Assembly: GCA_963765585.1 (NCBI GenBank)
Contig: CAVXXB010000012.1
Location: 186,001-250,000, forward strand
Origin: CAVXXB01 sp963765585
GTDB lineage: Bacteria; Calditrichota; Calditrichia; JAJRVZ01
Length of the DNA: 64,000 nucleotides
Direction: 5' to 3'
How positions within the stretch are numbered: the first letter of the stretch is position 1; the number at the start of each line of letters is the position of its first letter. Shown here piece by piece: positions 8,797 through 16,909 of this stretch. A program made the position numbers and the translations under genes. The notes beneath the pieces are model-generated. The model ran no database searches, had not been told where the DNA came from, and was given only the letters and a program-made list of their open reading frames with translations.

Positions 8797-9762
8797 ATGA
8801 AACGACGTGACAGTTTAAAAGCCGGTCTTGCTGTATTAGCCACATCTATTATAAATAAACAATTATTTAGTGCAGGGTTTCTTATGGATAAAAACAAATC
8901 TGAAATAACAAAAAGAAAATATAATGACGATGTGGATTTATCGATTATCGGATTTGGCGGGATCGTTGTTGTTGGAATGGATCAGAAAAAAGCAAATCTG
9001 ACCGTTGCGGAATCGATAGATACCGGTATAAATTATTTTGATGTGGCGCCATCATACTGGGACGGCGAAGCGGAAGAAAAACTGGGTAAAGCCTTACAGC
9101 CATATCGTAAAAATATTTTTCTGGCCTGTAAGACCATGGAACGCGATGCTGCCGGCGCTGCAAAAGAACTGGATATATCGTTGAAGCGTGTCGGTACAGA
9201 TCATTTTGATCTGTACCAGTTCCATGCCGTGACTACTATGGATGAGGTAAAGCAGATTTTTGGTCCCGGGGGCGCTGCTGAAACTTTTCTAAAGGCCCAA
9301 AAAGAGGGTAAAATCCGCTTTATCGGTTTCTCGGCCCATTCAGAAGAAGCGGCGATTGCCCTGCTGGATGGCTTTAAATTTGACTCCATTTTGTTCCCGG
9401 TCAATTTTGTAAATTATGCACGCAGTAATTTCGGTCCGAAAGTAGTTGACTATGCGCGGCAAAAAGGCGCTGCAGTTCTGGCATTGAAAGCGCTGGCCGG
9501 GTCGCCCTGGCCCGATGATCTGGACGATGACATTAGAAGCTGCAAAAAATGCTGGTATCAACCCGTTGAGGATCCACATCTGGCAGAAAAAGCTCTGCGC
9601 TTTACTTTGTCTCAGGATGTTACTGCGGCCATTCCACCGGGGGACGAAAATCTGTATAATTTGGCACTGGAGTTTGCCAAACAATTCAAATCTATGAATA
9701 AAACCGAACAGAAACTCCTTCTTGAACAGGCAACAGGAATTGAACCGCTATTTCCGATTTGA
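8797..9762 (+). CDS. Exported aldo/keto reductase
   Basis: A 321-residue aldo/keto reductase with a Tat-like N-terminus (MKRRDSLKAGLAVLATSI). The catalytic tetrad is visible: Asp and Tyr in NYFDVAPSYWDGEAEEKLG, Lys in FLACKTM, and His in DLYQFHAVTT. The barrel continues with the GKIRFIGFSAHS and VLALKALAGSPWP segments. These enzymes reduce carbonyls with NADPH, here possibly a sugar or ketone outside the inner membrane. Two Cys near the end (SCKKCWYQP) suggest the subgroup with a C-terminal Cys motif. AAGGAG precedes the start by 8 bases. It appears monocistronic; the palindrome array of the next transcription unit begins 78 bases after its stop. Confidence 0.88.
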   Translation: MKRRDSLKAGLAVLATSIINKQLFSAGFLMDKNKSEITKRKYNDDVDLSIIGFGGIVVVGMDQKKANLTVAESIDTGINYFDVAPSYWDGEAEEKLGKALQPYRKNIFLACKTMERDAAGAAKELDISLKRVGTDHFDLYQFHAVTTMDEVKQIFGPGGAAETFLKAQKEGKIRFIGFSAHSEEAAIALLDGFKFDSILFPVNFVNYARSNFGPKVVDYARQKGAAVLALKALAGSPWPDDLDDDIRSCKKCWYQPVEDPHLAEKALRFTLSQDVTAAIPPGDENLYNLALEFAKQFKSMNKTEQKLLLEQATGIEPLFPI

Positions 9763-9840
9763 ACAAAAATACATCTGTAAATTCTCCACAACTGAATTCT
9801 TGTTTTAGCTTTTAAATAATTATGTCTTAAAATATCCGGC

Positions 9841-9900
9841 GTGAACAATAGTTCACAAATTACGTGAATAATAATTCACATAATGTGAACAATTATTCAT
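9841..9900 (+). promoter_or_regulatory. Three tandem 16-bp palindromic operators (candidate enhancer sites)
   Basis: Three near-identical palindromes occur in a row: GTGAACAATAGTTCAC at 9841-9856, GTGAATAATAATTCAC at 9864-9879 and GTGAACAATTATTCAT at 9885-9900. Start-to-start spacing is 23 and 21 bases, about two helical turns, so dimers would bind one face of the DNA. They lie about 90-150 bases upstream of a sigma-54 promoter, the usual distance for an enhancer-binding activator. The NtrC-type activator at 14777-16180 is the natural candidate to bind here; that link is inference. Confidence 0.8.
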
Positions 9901-9987
9901 ATATTTTCCTAATTCTTCCAATAATTAGATTCTTCAGTTATCTATAACTTATTGTAATTTAATGATTTATTAGATATATCAAATTTG

Positions 9988-10002
9988 TGGCACAATTATC
10001 GC
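9988..10002 (+). promoter_or_regulatory. Sigma-54 (-24/-12) promoter
   Basis: TGGCAC-AATTA-TCGC matches the sigma-54 consensus TGGCAC-N5-TTGC at all but one base, with the obligatory 10 bases between GG (9989-9990) and GC (10001-10002). Transcription would start near 10014, 20 bases before the ATG of the radical SAM gene. The upstream palindromes and the downstream sigma-54 activator gene make this the best-supported promoter in the window. Confidence 0.75.
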
Positions 10003-10034
10003 TATAGAGAATAATAAATTATCAGGAATTCTCT

Positions 10035-11330
10035 ATGGATCTGCTATTAGTTCATCCCGGTGAAGCAGGTGTTGATCCGGTTACCGAACACCTTGGTATC
10101 GCTGCATTAAAAGCCTATGCCGGGGAGAAAGGTTTTAAAACAGAAACTCTGGATATGAATCTGGAGGTATGTGATATTCAGGATGGTATTGATAAGATTT
10201 TATCAATTAATCCAAAGGTTCTTGGGGTCTCATTGCTGGATGCCACCAAGCGAAAAGGTCTGGCACTGATCCGGGGTTTGTATCTTAATAAGTATGCCGG
10301 GCATATAGTTATTGGCGGGTATCTGGCAACGTTTCATGCCCGGGAAATTTTACAGGCATACCCGGAAATTGGCTTTGCGGTCCGTGGCGAAGGGGAACTC
10401 ACACTTGCGGAATTATTGGACTATCTGATTCATGATTCTATTGCGGATCCGGAAACGATTGTCGGGCTCACATATCGTAATGGCAATGATATTATTGACA
10501 ATCCTGCCCGGGCGTTGATAAAGAATCTGGATGAATTACCCATGCCAGATCGAAAATATGCACCAATGATTCTTAAGAAAGAGAAACATATCCGCCTGTC
10601 TTTTTCCCGGGGATGTTGGGCACACTGTTCATTTTGCGATATTATTTCACTTTACGGGACCAGCCCGGGTAAGCAGTGGCGCAGAAGAAGTGTGCGCGGA
10701 TTTGTCGACGAAATTGAAATGCTTCGTGATAAATTTAATGCCGACTACTTTATCTTTAATGATGATAATTTTTTAGTCAGGGGTAAAAAAAATGAAGAGA
10801 TGATAGATGAGTTCGTCAATGAAATGAATCTGCGTAAGTTAAATATAAATTTTGATATGATGTGCCGGGCTGATTCCGTGCAGAAAAAACAAATGCAGAA
10901 ATTGAAAAATGTCGGCTTGAAGGGAGTTTTTCTGGGTATCGAATCATTTGATCAACCCCATCTTGATCGCTATAATAAAGGAACGACCGTATACCAGAAT
11001 ATAAAAGCCATCGTCATCCTTTCTCATTTGCAGATTGAATTTATCATCTCAATTATATTGGCTGATGCATTTACACGCATACAGGATCTGATAGGACAAT
11101 TCTATATCCTTTATAAAATTCAGCGCCGTTATTTTTTTAATCAGAATTGCAAAGTCTCAATAAACCAAAAGCTTGAGATATATCGCGGTAGTATTCTCTA
11201 TGAACAGTATAAAGCAATGGGGCTGTTGCATAAGGATGACTGGTACGAAGGATTTGACTATCAATTAAAATTTTTTACAGAACTCAGATTACAATTGATC
11301 AAACTGGAAGGGTCGATTGATCACTATTAA
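10035..11330 (+). CDS. B12-binding-type radical SAM enzyme
   Basis: A 431-residue enzyme. Residues 1-135 form a cobalamin-binding-like Rossmann domain (LLLVHPGEAG, GIAALKAYAGEKGF, HIVIGGYLATF, VRGEGELTLAELL). The classical DxHxxG lower-ligand motif is absent, as in the BchE-like group. The radical SAM core has the cluster motif C194-x3-C198-x2-C201 in SRGCWAHCSFCD, a FNDDNFL strand and VFLGIESFDQPHLDRYNKG. Such enzymes catalyse methylations, cyclisations or C-C bond formation on small molecules, lipids or peptides. It is first in a sigma-54-driven series with a 39-residue peptide gene, a peptide-binding lipoprotein and a two-component system. The substrate is unknown; modification of the adjacent peptide is my inference. 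Confidence 0.88.
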   Translation: MDLLLVHPGEAGVDPVTEHLGIAALKAYAGEKGFKTETLDMNLEVCDIQDGIDKILSINPKVLGVSLLDATKRKGLALIRGLYLNKYAGHIVIGGYLATFHAREILQAYPEIGFAVRGEGELTLAELLDYLIHDSIADPETIVGLTYRNGNDIIDNPARALIKNLDELPMPDRKYAPMILKKEKHIRLSFSRGCWAHCSFCDIISLYGTSPGKQWRRRSVRGFVDEIEMLRDKFNADYFIFNDDNFLVRGKKNEEMIDEFVNEMNLRKLNINFDMMCRADSVQKKQMQKLKNVGLKGVFLGIESFDQPHLDRYNKGTTVYQNIKAIVILSHLQIEFIISIILADAFTRIQDLIGQFYILYKIQRRYFFNQNCKVSINQKLEIYRGSILYEQYKAMGLLHKDDWYEGFDYQLKFFTELRLQLIKLEGSIDHY

Positions 11331-11468
11331 GAATAAGATTGGGGCAAAATCTGAAAAAAACTAAAATAAATATAGGTTCGGTCCTGAACAGAATATTTAA
11401 TTAGTAAAAACATACACTAACAACTCAATAATTCATATCACATCATTTAAAACACAGCAGGAGGTTTT

Positions 11469-11588
11469 ATGTTAAAAAAAGTCTATCGTAAACTAAAAAA
11501 ATCATGGATTGCAGTCTTTGCTGTCGTATCTTATGTCGGTCAGTTTAATGAAGAAATTCAAAGGTCAATTCTTAGAGGAATTAATTAG
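11469..11588 (+). CDS. 39-residue peptide, candidate modified-peptide precursor
   Basis: A short gene with an excellent ribosome site (CAGGAGG, 5 bases before ATG), 138 bases after the radical SAM stop. The product has a strongly basic N-terminus (LKKVYRKLKKSW), a hydrophobic middle (IAVFAVVSYVG) and a polar end (QFNEEIQRSILRGIN). It has no Cys and no double-Gly cleavage site. Position and ribosome site argue for real translation. As the only small gene beside a B12 radical SAM enzyme and a peptide-binding protein, it may be a ribosomally made substrate or signal. Alternatives are a small single-helix membrane protein or a truncated gene. Confidence 0.5.
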   Translation: MLKKVYRKLKKSWIAVFAVVSYVGQFNEEIQRSILRGIN

Positions 11589-11593
11589 TATAA

Positions 11594-11794
11594 ATTGTTT
11601 TTTTAATATTTAGTCCTCCCGATGAAGCCGAACTTTGTCTGGCTGCAACTGGACAGGCAGAGAATGAGATGCGGGCCCTCGGGCCGACTTGGATTTTTAT
11701 TCTTCCACATTGGAAATCAAAAATTGATTACTACGAAGATCTCGAGGTTATTAAGAGAGTCAATTATTACTTAAGTTATGCATTAAATATTTGA
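11594..11794 (+). other. Coding-like stretch without a start codon
   Basis: One frame is open for about 66 codons to a TGA at 11792-11794 and reads like protein: SPPDEAELCLAATGQAENEM, then RALGPTWIFILPHWKSKIDY and YEDLEVIKRVNYYLSYALNI. There is no ATG, GTG or TTG start before residue 25, and an in-frame stop lies at 11591. It may be a gene remnant, a gene whose start was lost to an indel, or chance. I do not recognise it. Confidence 0.3.
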
Positions 11795-11803
11795 TTTTGA
11801 TTT

Positions 11804-11842
11804 GATCTCTTCGTGATCTTCGTGTCCTCTGTGGTGATTCGT
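11804..11842 (+). repeat. CTTCGTG dispersed repeat upstream of the binding-protein gene
   Basis: The words CTTCGTGATCTTCGTG and CTCTGTGGTGATTCG lie 28 bases before the likely start of the binding-protein gene. Nearly the same string occurs at 8743-8774 and 26164-26200, each time 5' of and in the same orientation as the following gene; a shorter copy is at 16771-16792. Confidence 0.6.
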
Positions 11843-11869
11843 AAATGAATAATCAAGGATGAATTTACC

Positions 11870-13364
11870 TTGCTCAGATATGTAAAATATTTGATAATCA
11901 TTTGCTGTTGTATCCTTATAAACGGATGTATAAATCAGCCGGGAATGTCTCTTTGGCATTGAAGGATATCCTCAGTCTCTGGATCCGGTGAAGGATTTTG
12001 GCTTTTACACAACACAGATCACCAATCAGATGTACGAAACACTCATTACCCTGGGTGAGGACTATAATACGGTCAATCCAAATTTGGCAACGCACTGGGA
12101 GTTGTCAGATGATGGCCTGGTTTATTCATTCAAATTACGCGATGATGTGTATTTTCATGATCAGTCAAAACTATCGGCCTGGGATGTCAAAAATTCCGTC
12201 GACCGGTATCTTCAGAACCGGCCGACCTGGATGCTGGCAACCATAATTAAAGATGTAATGGTTACCGATTCATTGTCATTTCAGATCATCCTGGAAAAAC
12301 CATATTCTCAGTTTATTTACATGCTTTGCTCGCCATATGTTTTTCTGGTATCAAAAAATACCAGACCTGATGATAGTACTTTTATTCCCCTTGGTACCGG
12401 CCCGTTTATTATGGAAAACAAGGTTGAAAATAAAAAAATTGTTCTGAAAAAAAATATAAAATACTGGCGGGATCAGGGTCAGGTTGAAAAAATTTCATTT
12501 ATAGTTCAAAATTCAACTCAAGAGCGTCAAACCGCGCTGATAGAAGATGAAATTGATATTTTATATCTCATTTCCGGCTATGAGATAGATCGGTTACGTG
12601 GAAAGGTAAAATCAAGTATCATGTACTTAGATCTAGCAGTACTCATGTTTTTTGGATTTAATCATGACAATAAACCGTTTGATGATATTCGTGTTCGACA
12701 GGCGGTGCTACATGCATTTAATCTGTCAAAAATTGTTAACAATATAAATCGTGGAAATGCGTCGGTGGCAAAAGGGCCATTGCCTCCGGCATACCAATTA
12801 AAAACTGAAATTGCCCAGGCTGGTTATGATCCTGAAAAAACGGCTTCGCTGTTACGAGATGCCGGGTATCCAGATGGGATTAGAGTGAAATGCATTTTTC
12901 CGGGCAGTGCCATAGCACGAACAACCATTGTCGAAACCGTTAAATCTGAATTGGAAAAATCCGGTATCTTAATAGAAGAAATACTAACCAGTAATTGGAC
13001 AGAACAGACAGATTCGATCTTTTCATCTGGTGCCCAGTTATTTCTTGATGGTTCTGAAAGCCTGTTTATCGGTGAACCGGAATATTTTTTACGCACACTT
13101 TTTCATTCAGAATCACGCTACAATTTTTTCAGATACAAAAATGACCGGGTTGATGCGCTGCTGGAGATGGTACGCGAAGAAAAAGACAAATCAAAACGGG
13201 AAAATGCGTATGAATTAATTGTTGAACAAATCGTCAAGGATACGCCGGCCGTTTTTTATGCGAATGTGATTCCACATTTTGCATATAATAGCACTAAAAT
13301 TAAAAAAATGGATGTAAATCCGTATAGATTAGTTAATTTTAACCGCATGGAATTATATGAGTAA
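11870..13364 (+). CDS. Peptide-binding lipoprotein, SBP_bac_5 (DppA/OppA) family, frameshifted near its N-terminus
   Basis: A solute-binding protein of the oligopeptide family. Frame 2 from a TTG at 11870 gives a lipoprotein signal (LLRYVKYLIIICC, lipobox LINGC). A one-base indel between about 11934 and 11959 moves the coding to the frame that stays open to 13364. Mature-domain hallmarks are GYPQSLDPVKDFGFYTTQIT, VYSFKLRDDVYFHDQSKLSA, GTGPFIMENK, FDDIRVRQAVLHAFNLSKI and a late ANVIPHFAYNS. There are no permease or ATPase genes nearby, and the stop codon overlaps the start of a histidine kinase gene by 8 bases. The context suggests a periplasmic sensor component rather than an importer. An annotation starting at the GTG at 11988 would miss the lipoprotein signal. 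Confidence 0.85.
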
Positions 13365-14775
13365 ATCTAATTACGAACGCTTCCGGTTAAAGAATCTCAA
13401 ATTACAACCAAAATTATTTATCTTTTTTACAGTGATGATATTATTTGTCACGATAGTAGTCTCTGTGGCCGTGTATATGTTTCAGAAAAACACCCTGCAA
13501 AAACAAGCCGAAGAAAAGGCATTTCTTTTAACCAGAAATCTGGCCTATATCAGTTTGAATGCCATCCTGCAGCAGGATTATTCTGTAATGCAGATGCTCG
13601 TGGACAGCATGAAGGATTCGGAGGATATACTGGCAATCACCATATTTGATTCGGTGGGAACGGTTCTTGCGTCGGATATGGTATCCCTCCGGGGTGACCG
13701 CTGGACGGATCCGGCAACACAGAAAAAAATACATTCAGAACCGATGGAACCGACAAAAGGAGTGACACCTGAGGGAGAAATCATTTGGGAAACCGCGGTT
13801 CCGGTTCAAAGATTGAATGAACGTTTGGGGACGGTATGTATCACTTATTCTGTAGAAGATACGTACCAGGGGCTTTTACAGACGATTCTTGGTATCGGAT
13901 TAACGGCAATCCTGATTAGTTTACTCATTTCTTATTATTTGTCCCGGGCTATGGTACAACCGGTGAAAAAGGCGGTACAACTGGCGCATAATTATGGCAA
14001 GGGAAATTTTGATATTTCAATTCCCGATTTTGGTGAAGATGAATTGGGGGAACTGGTTAAAACCTTAAATCAGCTTTCTGATAAGCTGGCTGTGTTAATA
14101 AATGAAAAAATTGCACAGGAAGGCTTGGTCATGATTGGGGAATTCTCATCCTATATCATTCATGATCTTAAAAATCCGATCAACGGTATTCATCTTCTGG
14201 CTGACGGACTACACCGGCGTCTCCCTGATGATAGTCCGCTTAAAAAATTCAGTTCAGAAATCCTTCTGGCCTCACAGCGGGTTGAAGATTTTATCCGCAG
14301 AACCCTGGATATGACTAAATCAACAGATCTGTGTCTGGAAGAAACAAATATCAACGAACTGATCGAGAATGTTGTAACTGAAGTAAGTCTGGATTCGACT
14401 ATTAAGAATAAAATATTTGACGAGGAAATCCCAATCGTTCATGTAGATAGCAGACTACTTAACATGGCAATAAAGAATATTGTGTTAAATGCCTGTGAAG
14501 CTACCCGCGAAAAGGGTGAAATATTTATTAAGACTTCCCTGGATGGCGATATACTCATCCAGATTTCCGATACCGGTATGGGGATCCCGCCGGATAAAGT
14601 AAAGTCCGTATTCCGGCCCTTTTTTACTTTAAAAGAACAGGGTCATGGGTTGGGTCTGGCCATGGCAAGGAGGGCAATTGAATTACACCGGGGGCAGATA
14701 TCAGTGGACAGCCAGCAGGGTCAGGGCACCTCTTTCCGGATTAATCTGCCGGTGACTACAGATCTACGGAGTTAG
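13357..14775 (+). CDS. Membrane sensor histidine kinase
   Basis: A 472-residue sensor. Transmembrane helices lie at about 20-42 and 178-198, enclosing a periplasmic domain of about 135 residues that resembles the single-Cache/PAS-like folds of peptide or nutrient sensors. HAMP follows at about 198-250. The DHp segment carries the phospho-acceptor His269 in IIHDLKNPINGIH. The HATPase_c domain has the N-box (N374 and N378 in IKNIVLNACEA), the G1 box DTGMGIPP (D405) and the G2 box GHGLGLA. The start overlaps the binding-protein gene and one base separates its stop from the response regulator ATG, so the three are translationally linked. Its input is probably the loaded binding protein. Confidence 0.93.
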   Translation: MSKSNYERFRLKNLKLQPKLFIFFTVMILFVTIVVSVAVYMFQKNTLQKQAEEKAFLLTRNLAYISLNAILQQDYSVMQMLVDSMKDSEDILAITIFDSVGTVLASDMVSLRGDRWTDPATQKKIHSEPMEPTKGVTPEGEIIWETAVPVQRLNERLGTVCITYSVEDTYQGLLQTILGIGLTAILISLLISYYLSRAMVQPVKKAVQLAHNYGKGNFDISIPDFGEDELGELVKTLNQLSDKLAVLINEKIAQEGLVMIGEFSSYIIHDLKNPINGIHLLADGLHRRLPDDSPLKKFSSEILLASQRVEDFIRRTLDMTKSTDLCLEETNINELIENVVTEVSLDSTIKNKIFDEEIPIVHVDSRLLNMAIKNIVLNACEATREKGEIFIKTSLDGDILIQISDTGMGIPPDKVKSVFRPFFTLKEQGHGLGLAMARRAIELHRGQISVDSQQGQGTSFRINLPVTTDLRS

Positions 14776-14776
14776 T

Positions 14777-16180
14777 ATGTATAGAATATTAGTTTGTGAC
14801 GATGATGATGCCATGTTGAATGCAATCAGGCTGCATTTCGAAGATCAGCCAAACTATGAGGTAATGGCGATATCTAATCGTAAGGAAGCGACAGGTGCGA
14901 TTGAAGCCAATGAATTTGATATTGTCATCTCTGATCTCATGTTTCCGGATGAAGAAGATGGTCTGAAAGTGATTAAATGTGCCCGGTCACAATGGTATGA
15001 GCCTGCCATTATAGCTATGACGGCATTTGATACTGTTGAAAATGCGGTCAGGACCATGCAGGCCGGTGCCGATGATTTTACCTCCAAAGGATTTGGCCTG
15101 GATGAGATACAAATACGAATTGAGAATGTAATTCAAAAGAAAAAAGAATTTTTAAGATTAACACTTGAAAATAAAATTTTAAAGCAAACGGTAAAAGAAC
15201 AATTCAGCGACTATCAGATTATAGGTGCTTCACCCCAGATAAATCAATTATTACAAAAAATTAATAAGGTAGCAGAAGATGCACATGTGACTTGTTTGGT
15301 ACAGGGCGAGAGCGGCACGGGAAAAGATCTGGTTGCACGCTCGATACATGCGCTCAGTAAGCGAAAAGACGCGCCGTTTATGCCGATCAACTGTGCGGCT
15401 ATTCCGGCGAATTTATTGGAGAGCGAATTATTCGGACATGAAAAGGGATCATACACCGGAGCCTATACCAGCCGGCAGGGTAAATTTGAACAGGCAGATG
15501 GCGGGGTGATTTTTTTGGACGAAATTGGTGAATTGCCCTTATCGCTTCAGGTAATATTATTGCGTGTTCTTGAAGACAGAGAGATTTACAGGATTGGTGG
15601 AAACCGGCCAATAAAAGTGGATGTTATGATCCTGGCAGCATCAAATACTGCGCTGGATAAACTGGTCGAAGAGGGTAAGTTTAGAGAAGATTTATTTTTT
15701 AGACTAAATGTAACAAAATTATGGATTTCTCCTCTGCGCGAGCGTCAGGAAGATATCGTTCCCCTGGCAAAATTTTTTCTGGATAATTTAAATACACATC
15801 GCAATCGGAATTTACAATTTTCAAAAAGGGCGTTACGCGTTTTAGAAAATTATGATTATCCGGGAAATGTTCGAGAACTACGCAATATAATTGAAGATGC
15901 GTTTGTCTTTTGCGATGGCAAAATGATTTATCCTGAGGATCTGTATTTTAAAAATAATGACTATAAGATAGAACAAAAGCATCATTCACTAAATTTAAGT
16001 TCCGGCCAGGCGTTGTCTGAATTACCCCTATCAGAAGCGGTCAGAGAATTTGAAAAAGAATATTTTTTTCAATTGCTTGATAAACAACGCTGGAAAATAA
16101 AAGAATCTGCAGAAAAAGCCGGCATTACCCGTGAATGGTTAAGTAAAAAATTAAAAGCCCTGGGTTTAAAATATAAATAG
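14777..16180 (+). CDS. NtrC-family sigma-54-dependent response regulator
   Basis: A 467-residue activator with three domains. The receiver spans residues 1-120 with phospho-acceptor D53 in VISDLMFPDEEDG. The AAA+ sigma-54 interaction domain is at about 145-380: Walker A GESGTGKD (177-184), the sigma-54 contact loop as GSYTGA (224-229, a Tyr variant of GAFTGA), Walker B VIFLDEIGE, and RLNVTKLWISPLRER. The Fis-type helix-turn-helix is at the end (IKESAEKAGITREWLSKKLK). It should be phosphorylated by the adjacent kinase, bind palindromic enhancer sites and open sigma-54 promoters. The only strong sigma-54 promoter seen here is at 9988-10002, upstream of the radical SAM gene. Confidence 0.95.
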   Translation: MYRILVCDDDDAMLNAIRLHFEDQPNYEVMAISNRKEATGAIEANEFDIVISDLMFPDEEDGLKVIKCARSQWYEPAIIAMTAFDTVENAVRTMQAGADDFTSKGFGLDEIQIRIENVIQKKKEFLRLTLENKILKQTVKEQFSDYQIIGASPQINQLLQKINKVAEDAHVTCLVQGESGTGKDLVARSIHALSKRKDAPFMPINCAAIPANLLESELFGHEKGSYTGAYTSRQGKFEQADGGVIFLDEIGELPLSLQVILLRVLEDREIYRIGGNRPIKVDVMILAASNTALDKLVEEGKFREDLFFRLNVTKLWISPLRERQEDIVPLAKFFLDNLNTHRNRNLQFSKRALRVLENYDYPGNVRELRNIIEDAFVFCDGKMIYPEDLYFKNNDYKIEQKHHSLNLSSGQALSELPLSEAVREFEKEYFFQLLDKQRWKIKESAEKAGITREWLSKKLKALGLKYK

Positions 16181-16209
16181 TAAGAAATATATATAATGGA
16201 GTACCAGCA

Positions 16210-16587
16210 ATGCCGCGAGTACTAGTTGTAGAAGATGAAAGATCAATTCTGAAAGCGCTGAGTTTTGAGCTGGAAGAAGATGGTTTTGAAGTTTTTCATG
16301 CCAGTAATTATCAGGAAGCCGTGAGTTCCTTACTGGCATTTGAGTGCGATCTGATCATTTCCGATTTGTTTATTGATTCGGAAAATGGCGATGGTATTCG
16401 TCTGTTAAACAAAGTCCAAAAGGAAAGTAGCCAAATACCATTTATTGCCATCACTGCGTATCCTGAAACGAATCTGGCCCGCGAAGCCAAGAAGACACTG
16501 CAGGACTGTTTTTTTATCAAGCCATTTTCAGTTGGAGATTTGAAGAAAAAGGTATATGAGTTGTTAGGCGAAAAACGTGAGGTTTGA
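16210..16587 (+). CDS. Single-domain response regulator (receiver only)
   Basis: A 125-residue CheY-like receiver with no output domain. The acidic pair is in VVEDERS, the phospho-acceptor is D52 in IISDLFIDSENGDG, a Thr lies in FIAITAYPET and the conserved Lys is in FFIKPFSV. GGAG precedes the start by 8 bases, and it follows the sigma-54 activator by 29 bases. It probably acts as a phosphate sink, relay or diguanylate-independent partner for the same kinase. Confidence 0.9.
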   Translation: MPRVLVVEDERSILKALSFELEEDGFEVFHASNYQEAVSSLLAFECDLIISDLFIDSENGDGIRLLNKVQKESSQIPFIAITAYPETNLAREAKKTLQDCFFIKPFSVGDLKKKVYELLGEKREV

Positions 16588-16909
16588 TTTATCATTAGTA
16601 AATCTATTACCTTTTTCAATTTGACATTGATAGGTATTTTATTATATTACCCACAGATTCTTGAATCAGCCTTCCAATTAAAACGAAAATTTAAAGCAAA
16701 TAATAGCCTTATATCAATATAAGATGAAACCACAGAAAACACTGGGAAAATAACCTTTTTAAAACTGCATGTGCTTCATGCTCTTCGTGGTAGCAGCTTT
16801 ATAAATGTCCCAGGTGAACAGCCGCAGGATGGCATTCGCTATTTATACGAACACTAAGTACTCTGTGGGTTTATTAACCAAAACTTTCTAATAAATAGGA
16901 GACCAAACA
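16588..16909. other. Intergenic region with dispersed repeats
   Basis: A spacer of 322 bases. AAACCACAGAAAACACTGGG (16726-16745) and ACTCTGTGGGTTT (16860-16872) face each other as loose inverted arms. A short CTTCGTGG copy lies at 16783-16790. AGGAG at 16897-16901 is the ribosome site of the next gene. No gene is visible. Confidence 0.5.

Noticed and set aside
11469..11588. Peptide gene as a standard double-glycine bacteriocin precursor
   Set aside because: There is no GG/GA cleavage motif and no C39 peptidase or ABC exporter gene in the window.
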